Source: Diplosphaera chodatii
Taxonomy: Eukaryota; Chlorophyta; Trebouxiophyceae; Prasiolales; Stichococcaceae
DNA length: 64,000 nt
NCBI GenBank assembly: GCA_032358165.1
Contig: JAALGY010000023.1
Span: 1,736,001 to 1,800,000 of the forward strand
Direction of reading: 5' to 3'
The translations under genes were made by a program, and so were the position numbers. Shown here in pieces: positions 56,801 through 64,000 of the stretch (position 1 is the stretch's first letter; each line of letters opens with the position of its first letter). The notes beneath the pieces were generated by a model. The model searched no databases, had not been told where the DNA came from, and saw nothing but the letters and a program-made list of their open reading frames with translations.

Positions 56801-58749
56801 CAGGTCATGGAGGGTGTGGTTCTGGTCCTGAATGTGATCGCCGCAGAACAGCGACCTGCAGCGCTGCAGCGCCTGTTCTCGCCTCTCGTGCAGCCGCTGC
56901 ATCAGTTGTTAGCTACCCAGCCGCAGCCCCAGTCAGTCGAGCAGCGGGAAGCCATATTGACGCTCATGGACAGATTAGGAGTTCTTTTCAGGTACTTGCG
57001 AGTGTTTTGGTGTCACATCGCCCATGACAGCACGCCATCTGCATTCATTCCGTCAAAAGTCGTGACGGTCAATGTACCTGATAGCAGCGGGCGCTATCCG
57101 TGCCCTTGCAGGCACGTGCAGCAACCAGCGGCCATTGTGGAGGTGTTTGCTGGGGTGTGGCCCATGTTCCAGGCAGCATTAGGCCTGTATGGTCATGAAC
57201 CACGGCCTGCGGAGCGGTTGTGCAAGGTAATCATGATCTGAAGCCAGTACAGCAGTGTTGAGCTTCCTTTTGTCAACGATGCGATGCGCTTGCTGATGCA
57301 ACGGCAATGCCACTGCCTTACGTGCAGGCTGTCCGGTATGCTCTGCGCGGTGCCGGGCAGGCCATGGCTGCGCAGGCGCAGCCGCTGCTGACAGCGCTCC
57401 CAGAGCACTTTGCCTCCAGCCGGCAGTCATGCTACCTCTATGCTGCATCGGAGCTGGTGAAGACCTTTGGCAGCAACCCAGCCTACGAGCAGGCACTCGG
57501 TAAGACAGGCATTCTGGATATGGCTGCAGACAACATGCCAGCAATGCTTGGCTCGCTCACCCTGCCGCCTTGGCGACCGGCTGGGTATGACCTGCAGGCG
57601 GCATGCTGAGCCGCATGCTGGGTGAGGCGTGCGCCGGGCTGGGCACGCTGGCGCAGTTCAACGAGGACCCTGAGCTGGCAGACGACACCTTCCTGCTGGT
57701 GTGCCGCAGCACCATCTGCCTGATGTCATCCAGGAGCACGTGCCACATGCACCGTCCGGCTGACACCAGGCTTCAGTTTGTCTACATGCCCACCCAAACA
57801 GGTCGGCCGCATGCTGGCATACTCCCCGCGACTGGTGCTTGCGCCGGGCCCTCTTGGCACCCTGCTGGACACCGCGCTTGCGGGTGCGCTCGTCCAGCAC
57901 AGGTGCGCTTGCATCGGGACACCACCTTGCCTGCGTGTGTTTTTGATTGGCATCCCCTGCAAGGGGTTGCATGCTGAAGCTGCACGGCTGCCGTGCGAAG
58001 GGACGCATGCGGCTCGGTGATGACGTTCCTGGTGCGGCTCCTGGAGATGGAGCTGCCGGGCAGTGGCAGCACGGGCGACCATGCGGTGCGCACAGCGCTG
58101 CTGCCCCGCGCGCCGGCCATGGTGCGGCTGCTGCTGGCGGGCGCGGCCGGGGCGCTGCCGCCAGCGCGCAACCCCCAGATCGCCAGTGTCCTGTTTGCAC
58201 TCATGAAGGTGCGAGTGCGACACTGCAGGTTGGGTGTGTCCTGCTGCTTGTCGTCAGCCACAGCCTGGTCATCAAGCAGAAGCATGTTTGACGTGCAACT
58301 GCTGTTGACGACCATGCAGGTGACGCAGCAGCAGGGGCTGCAGTGGGCCGGCGAGGCTGTTGCGGCGGTGCCGGAGACGGCGCTGAGCGCCAGCGACCGC
58401 CAGAAGCTGCTGGGTGTCATGCAGGTCACAGCCATCGAGGGCCCCGAGGCTCACAACTACGGGTGAGGCGTTTCAGTGTGCCGCAGCACTCCTCGCATGC
58501 TGCAACTTCACATGGTCACTTGTGCGCCTTCATTGTGCCATCTATTTGCCGCATGTTGTACCTGTCCCGCACAGACGTCCCACATCGCACCAAACGTCTT
58601 GGCCTGGTTATGAACTGTGACATCGAGTCTCTGCATGTCGCAGCGAGTTCGAAGACGTGATTGAGGATCTGTCTGACTCATGTCGACGGCATCGGCGCTT
58701 CCAGGATGCAGCACAGCAGGCGCTCCTGCCACCACCTCTGCAGACTTGA
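53816..58749 (+). CDS. TNPO3: Transportin-3 / MOS14-type importin-beta
   Basis: The ATG at 53816 begins MADAFNQAVSALLQNSDPAS and continues QRANHWLEQWQQTPEAWTVA. It then reads YFAAQTLRTK, VQRDFEELPLPAVHSLQETL, HARSSPAIRTQLCLALAALA, PCMLELLTVLPE and YQPSVRPERRHRIEQELSS. The VQRDFEELP block plus the RP.RR..IE.EL segment matches TNPO3/MOS14 rather than importin-13. Helical HEAT-type exons follow throughout, for example MSVCRAFASWLRL, LSNKDTFDSAVDAIVEVIYR, MGLRQRFMQAAQLVKDDNEG and SFNFWHRISRLLTS. The protein ends EFEDVIEDLSDSCRRHRRFQ-DAAQQALLPPPLQT (stop at 58749). The family carries SR-rich splicing factors into the nucleus, releasing them on RanGTP. It is a many-exon gene, and some middle exons (56400-58000) were read only by fragments. 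It lies on the same strand as Argonaute, 870 bases downstream. Confidence 0.88.
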
Positions 58750-59140
58750 GATGGCATCAGTTGGAACAGCGAGTCAGCACGAGGACCTGGTGGATGCTGG
58801 TGTTGCGAGCAGCTGGATTTGTCCATATGGACGGCTAGTGAGGTTGCTGTGCCACACCAGCATGTGCCCAGAAGCTTGTGCCCAGTGCGCAACATCTACC
58901 GGTATAGCGAAGAACGGCCTGGCACAAGACTCGGATGGTCCTTCAGAGACGGATCACATGGTACTCATTGGGACGTGCAGTTGCACAGTACCCATACTGC
59001 AGACACCCCCTGCCACCTAGCGATAGAGGTACTGGAAGAATAAAAACCAGCGGCTGGCAACTCGGCACTTCCTTGCAACAGAAAGGAATGCACTTCCATC
59101 AAAGACATGCCGCCTCGACCAGTGGGTCTTCCTGTTGCTC
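58750..59140. other. Convergent 3' intergenic region
   Basis: About 390 bases between the transportin-3 and reticulon stops. No gene was recognised; both 3' UTRs are presumed here. Confidence 0.45.
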
Positions 59141-60693
59141 TCAGGCTTGCTTCATGGTGCTGCTGCCACCAATGTAGCCAGAGTCCGGTCCAGGGCGGGA
59201 GCCACGGGCTGGCGTTGCAGAGGAGCCGCGTGGGATCTTGGCCACTGCATTGGCAGGAGCAGATTGCATGAATCGCAATGTGTATTGCTCGACTGCAGAT
59301 TGGCCTCGGCATGCGATGTTGACGGCACTGCATGGCAATGTATCGTGGGATTGTGACGACAGCACATCGTCAACAGCGGAGAACAGCCAAGATTGTTTCG
59401 GAGAACAGCCAAGATTGAGGCGTACCCTGAGGAGCCACATGCTGGTCGTACAGCTGCTTGGTGCGAGCCTGACCCGTTGTTAGTGCATCGTCGATCTCGG
59501 GCTTCTTCAGCTCGTACAGCTTGGGCGCAACAAAGGCGACCAGAACCGCCAGGTAAGCCCAGGTCAGCACCGAGAAGATCTTGCCCAGTTTGCTGACCAC
59601 GATCAGGCTCACCACGACCTGCAGACAGGGCAGCATGCCAGCATGTAATGAATGCCACGATCCTGCACATCCCACAGCTGGTGAATCAGCCAGATACGGT
59701 ATGCTGCATGTGCGCACCTCGCCAGCCAGGATGGGGTCACGCCCCGTGCAGATCCGGTACAGCAGGGCTGCAAGTGCACACAGCCCGGGTGTTGTGACCA
59801 GCAGCCGGTGTGATCACGACTTGAGCACAGCAGATGACGCAAATTTGATGCCCATCTTCATGCATGCAGCTGCAGCTCCAAAGCACTGCGACTCGACTGT
59901 CACATCTGCTCACCAAGGGCCCTGTTCACCATCGGCACATACGAGTCCACCAGCTGCTTGGCTTGGCTTTCGGAGATGCCCTCCTTCAGCAGCCTCGGCA
60001 CTGGTGGGCCGGGCCTGGAATGGCAGACACCAAGGCATGAGGGATCACGACATACACATCGCGTAGTCCTGGCCCATCCTTTGCAGCTTATGGAGCCGCC
60101 GCTGATGCTATGGCCATGCATGGACTAGTGACAATGGCGCCGGATGGTTGCACATCGTGCGCCGCGCACCTGTTGAGATACCCGGCCAAGCAGGACCACA
60201 CGAAGCAGGTTGCCACTACAATGGCCGCCAACATGCTGACCAGGCTGATCAGGCTGCGGTGGCTCCACACCTGCTGGAACACACAGCACTCTGATGCAGT
60301 CGCGACTGCTGCATCGAACACTGCATGTTACCGCCGATGACAGTACTATGGCTGTGCAAGTTGTCTGCCGGTGCTTACAAAGGATGCACGGGCGCAACCT
60401 TCACAGGCGCACCAGCAAGATGTATGCCACCGTTGCAGTGCCTAGCGCCAGGCCAGAGCGGACAGGGTTCCGCCACAGCAGCAGCTCCTCAACTGCAGTG
60501 GCGGGGGTTCTCGACTTACTGCCGGGCATCGCTGTCACTGGCAGTTGCCTTTGAGTTGCAAACCCCAGACCCTCAACTTGACAGCCTGACCGCTTCACGC
60601 CTCCACGCACAGCGATGACACTACACCAGTGCAGCACATACCTGCGTTGTCCACGGGCAGGGACACCCGCTGCTGAGGCGGGGGCGTCGACAT
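59141..60693 (-). CDS. RTN: Reticulon-family ER-shaping protein
   Basis: The ATG at 60693 gives MSTPPPQQRVSLPVDNA, which splices at about 60645 to VEELLLWRNPVRSGLALGTA-TVAYILLV (60413-60500). The L-L-x-W-R-(N/D)-P-x-x-S-G opening is the reticulon homology domain signature. The next exons read WSHRSLISLVSMLAAIVVAT-CFVWSCLAGYL (hydrophobic hairpin), then PVPRLLKEGISESQAKQLVD-SYVPMVNRALGE. The second hairpin is VVVSLIVVSKLGKIFSVLTW-AYLAVLVAFVAPKLYELKKP-EID, with the typical P-x-x-Y-E end. The short last exon is Gly/Ser/Pro-rich and ends GGSSTMKQA. Reticulons insert as membrane wedges that curve ER tubules. The exon order and all visible motifs agree with plant reticulon-like B proteins, although the N terminus is shorter. 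Confidence 0.9.
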
Positions 60694-61216
60694 GGTTGCA
60701 GCGGTGAGGAAACTGGCACTGATCAGGACGATTGGCCAGGTTGTACACGTCAAAAGCTCAACGCAACCTAGGCGCTGTTGATGCGAGGTCGTGAGGGATG
60801 ATCAGGGTGTAATTTGCGCTGCAAGCAACTTGCGAGGACGCGAGCTTCTGGGTAGAAGCTCTGCGGAAATCGTGCCTTTATCATAGTTATACCCCCTGCA
60901 GCTGGCCTGAGCAAGCAAGGCCAGAGTGCTCCACTGCTGTGGGATTGCCAGGGCAGTTGCCCGACAAAGCATGAAGGCTGATGTCCATCGTCGAGAGCAG
61001 GTCAAGCATGCTGGTGCGCTACAGTGTATCAGCACAGCATATATGTACAGCGGCTGTTACGCAGTAGCAGTGCGGCCATTGTTGGCCACCACAGCGCCTT
61101 TCTGTCACTGCTGTTGTGATAAAGCACCAGCAAGAAGGGATGCAGCAACTGATCCAACTTGGTGTTCTTGCAGAATGCAAACCACATGCTCCCGGGTCCT
61201 CCTGCAACTGGTACCG
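60694..61216. other. Intergenic region upstream of reticulon
   Basis: About 520 bases holding the reticulon promoter and the 3' UTR of the small membrane-protein gene. No other feature was recognised. Confidence 0.45.
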
Positions 61217-61486
61217 TCAGATTGCCCTCGGAGTGGACCTCACAGCACCAGCGGCAAACCCTCTGACGGCAGTTGTGAACCCCCTCCGTTGCTGCTGGTG
61301 TTGCTTGGCTGAGCCACTTCCAGCAGCCGCAGAGCCCTTCCGCTCGCCATCGGGCTGCTGCCTCTCCAGCAGTTCCGTCCGCCTTGGGACCTCGGTTCTG
61401 CCCTGGCCCCGCAAGAGGTCGGTCGCTGACTCGAGGGCGGCCAGAACCACCGCACCCCCTAAGACCGCTGCAAAGATGCCCCACAT
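61217..61486 (-). CDS. Small single-pass membrane protein, unknown function
   Basis: A single frame of 89 codons plus stop. The ATG at 61486 is followed at once by a hydrophobic helix, WGIFAAVLGGAVVLAALES, with GG in the middle. The rest is charged and low-complexity (RTELLERQQPDGERKGSAAA, then a Gln/Arg run KQHQQQRR) and ends VRSTPRAI. It looks like a signal-anchor protein with a hydrophilic tail. No family is recognised. It may have additional exons, since single-exon genes are rare here. Confidence 0.45.
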   Translation of the reverse strand: MWGIFAAVLGGAVVLAALESATDLLRGQGRTEVPRRTELLERQQPDGERKGSAAAGSGSAKQHQQQRRGFTTAVRGFAAGAVRSTPRAI

Positions 61487-62129
61487 CGCTACAAAGTGTG
61501 CATAGCTCACGCACGCTACTCGTCCACCATCAGAGCATTGCTAGGTCGTGTGTCTCGTCTGCTCTTCATTGCATGGCACGCCCTGCGTCATGACTGTGCA
61601 TGCAGAGCAATGGTGAAGGTGTGTAGTTAGTGGGCCTTTGCAAGCGGAGCACTCAGTGCAGGATGTACCCACGTGATAGTACACGCGTCAGACTACTCTT
61701 GCGTGGTTTGCGCAAACATATAATACACACACCAGACACCACACAGGTTGAATTCGCCAAGGGGAATAGTCTTTAGTTTCCCTGTTCAATGTGCACGACA
61801 ATCTGGTGACTGACGTGCATTGTCTTTCGGTTGTTCGGCGGGCGTTAGGCCACTCATGCGCGACAAGAGCACTGCTGCTACCCCTTCTTCGCAGCGGCGG
61901 CCAGCGTCTTCATGCGCTGACATCGCGGTGATGCATGAAAGCTGGCACAACAGTACCCCTGATGCATCGAGCGCACGGCAACAGAGCCTGTCATCTTCAA
62001 AAGCGTGTGATTTCTATGTGCTACCTTGCTGCTGGGCCGGCACCGCCATTCCTTTCGATTTGAAACACACGGACGTTGCCAGCATAGATCTGTCTCGCAA
62101 GCAATCTCGGTGGTACGGTCCGGCCCCTG
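61487..62129. other. Divergent intergenic region
   Basis: About 640 bases between divergent starts. The segment 61680-61760 is AT-richer (CATATAATACACAC) and could contain core promoter elements. A minus-strand frame ending RMKTLAAAAKKG at 61878 looks natural but stands alone. Confidence 0.4.
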
Positions 62130-64000
62130 ATGTGGGAGCCGGACTACTCGCCGGACGGACGAGATGTAGAGGCACAACCCTCACCTGCGCACGGTGCTGG
62201 CACCGCAGCAGCCACGAACGAGCAGACGCGCCCCTCGCACCAGCGTCCGCGCTCTGGTTGGACGAGTGAGTCCCTGGCTTTCACCATACTGCATAGGCGA
62301 TTTGATCTCACAAGCGAGCCATCGCCATGATCGCCGTTGTTGAAGCCTGTGGGTCGCATGGTGCAGCGTCAGATGAGCGTGCATGGGAGCACCAGCAGCT
62401 TGCGCTGGCATTGGAACAGTCGGAGAATGAGGCGCTACGCATCAGGTGAGACAGCTCAACGTCTACAGATCTGGACATGTGCATGTCAGGCAATGTCTAC
62501 AGGCGGACACCGGAATTGCAAAATTTCATGCTGATCTGGTCCAGGAAGGAGAATGCAGCCAGAGGGTCCACAGTGGACGCAGACTATCTGTTCGCGCTCT
62601 CGCTAGCTCAGCAAGTGAACGGGCCACGTCCCGCGGCACAGCAAGGTGAGTTGCCTGCATGGCGCAGTGCAGAAGTGTCAATGTGTTGGCACCCGTCACA
62701 GGTTGGCACGACGACCCTCGTGGCTGCAGGTCCTCAGCAGGCTGCACGGCAGCCTACCAGGGCAGGTCCAACTGCCTCTGAGGCTGTCGCGCACCAGGCG
62801 GCCACACAAGTGGTGGCGTCGGGAACAGCATCCGCTGCATCTGCCTTGACATCCCAGCCTGCAGCGGCAGGCACAGGTGGGCTGTTTGTGTCAGCCAGTG
62901 CAAAAGGTGACATGCAGAGCTTCGGCCAAGGTCAGCAAGCATGCACTGGTGTGCGTCTGCTTGCAGGCAAGAAGAAGGGATTGCTTCGAAGCCTGTCCAA
63001 GAGTCTGCGGAAGAGGTCGTCAAAGAGCAGCACAGCGCCCAGTGTGGCATCAGATGACAGTGCCTCCACCTTGGCAGGTGACTACAGCGGAAACATGCAT
63101 GCAGCAGCACGGATCTCACATTGCAATCCGCCAACACATGGCACCTGCTGCTCAGTCTGGAGTTTGAACCTCTGCAGGCTCTGTCAGTGGTCAGCCTGAT
63201 GACCAGTGGCAGGCGCCGGTTGCGCACCCGCCTGCGCAGCCTGGACCACTCAGCCGGCATTCGCCGCTCGGACACCCCGGCGCTGTGCAGCAGACGAGCC
63301 AGCCAAGCACTGATGCGCACAGGCAGGACGAGCAGGACTCTGCCGAGCAGCAGCAGCCCAGCGGAGGCCATTGGGTGCGGCAGGGGCAGTACAGCCCGAT
63401 GAGTGCCAGCCCTGCCAGCAGCACTCCAGTGGGCGTCAGCCCCTCGGAGAGCCACGACGACGAGGCAGTCAGACCGCTCTCGACGGGGACGCCGCTGCGC
63501 TGGCCTCCAGACAACAGTGTACTGCCTGCAGGCAGCCCTGTAACTGAGGCGGCCAGCAGCGAGGAGGTCAGCAGACTGGACTTGTGATGGCAGTTGCTGC
63601 CCTTTGCTGCAGATACAGGGCCAAACTGCTGGCTTCTGTTGGGGTGCAGTGATATCTGATGCATCAGCTCTTGCAACCAGCTTGTGTGACGTCAAGCTGA
63701 TCCTTCCGCAGGCCATCAACGAGTCAGGCTACCGGGAGCTGCTGCTGGACACGCAGATGCTACGCCAGGATCTGGAGAAGACGCTGGCCGACAAGCAGCA
63801 CACCATGGTGCTTAAAATCGCCACAAATGCACACATGCATCCAGCCGCCTCCTTGCCAGGCCTGTTGATACACTGCAGCATTCAGCACTGACTAAAGGGC
63901 GATGGTGTCCTGTGCAGCGGCGGCTGGACGCGCGGGGCGTGGAGCTGCAGGCCGACATGCACAGCGTGCGGCACCGCATCGATGACCCGGCTGGCTGGGA
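62130..64000 (+). CDS. UIM-containing, coiled-coil protein, cut by the right edge
   Basis: The ATG at 62130 begins MWEPDYSPDGRDVEAQPSPA. Exon 1 ends GWT-A|GTGAGT. Exon 2 (acceptor at about 62319) reads TIAMIAVVEACGSHGAASDE, then WEHQQLALALEQSENEALRI, in which LALALEQSENE fits the ubiquitin-interacting motif (hydrophobic-x2-Ala-x3-Ser-x2-Glu). Exon 3 splices in phase to RRTPELQNFMLIWSRKENAA and DADYLFALSLAQQVNG, a second short motif of the same general look. Next come Ala/Thr/Ser-rich text, a basic patch KKKGLLRSLSKSLRKRSSKS, and a long Ser/Pro/Gln-rich region. The last exons are coiled coil (SGYRELLLDTQMLRQDLEKT; RRLDARGVELQADMHSVRHR), open to base 64000. It plausibly binds ubiquitin and oligomerises. 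No named family is recognised, so function is open. Confidence 0.6.

Noticed and set aside
61487..61510. Upstream extension of the small membrane protein (VSYAHFVA)
   Set aside because: The more upstream codon is GTG, not ATG. The first true in-frame ATG is at 61486.

Overview
The window is nuclear DNA of a green alga. Genes are split into many short exons by introns of about 70-200 bases with GT donors and, almost always, TGCAG acceptors. Coding exons are GC- and GCA-rich, and untranslated and intron DNA is full of GCATGC-like words. A plant-type Ca2+-ATPase, plant-type CCDC130, a putative thylakoid protein, a sucrose synthase and an Argonaute all point to Viridiplantae. Intron size, moderate GC and dense packing suggest a trebouxiophyte-like chlorophyte (inference; not proven).

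Layout, left to right. A gene fragment at 1-86 (-) is followed by an NDUFAF2-like complex I assembly factor (614-1542, +) and an organelle-targeted membrane protein (1934-3115, -). Positions 3116-9350 are repeat-rich accessory DNA: diverged repeats, short palindromes, an intron-containing tRNA-Ile(AAT) at 5805-5926, a CT/CA-rich minisatellite, the 3' end of a LINE-type retrotransposon, and an unassigned Cys-rich ORF. A two-repeat putative thylakoid membrane protein follows (about 9355-11196, +). Next come an acidic nuclear-type protein (-), a P2B Ca2+-ATPase (13730-about 19769, -), the splicing factor CCDC130/YJU2B (20594-22100, +) and an OTU-fold protease (22293-23232, -).

Positions 23780-26470 form an unusual gene-free block, lower in GC than its surroundings. 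It holds about thirty copies of a CCCCTTTGTTGTTGAC-like word in both orientations, many of them paired into hairpins. This is the most unusual structure in the window.

The right half is gene-dense. It holds sucrose synthase (26947-32708, -), which diverges from EXO1 (33070-37737, +) across about 360 bases. DENR (-), a short RAD7/F-box-like gene (+), ribosomal protein S16 (-), RFT1 (+), an Argonaute with an RGG-rich N terminus (45299-52945, +) and transportin-3/MOS14 (53816-58749, +) follow. Then come a reticulon (59141-60693, -), a small single-pass membrane protein (-), and a UIM plus coiled-coil protein that runs off the right edge (+).

The genes are mostly unrelated housekeeping functions: respiration, Ca2+ export, splicing, ubiquitin removal, sucrose use, DNA repair, translation, N-glycosylation, RNA silencing, nuclear import and ER shaping. 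No operon logic applies. Exon structures were joined by eye from reading frame and splice phase, so individual boundaries are approximate unless stated.
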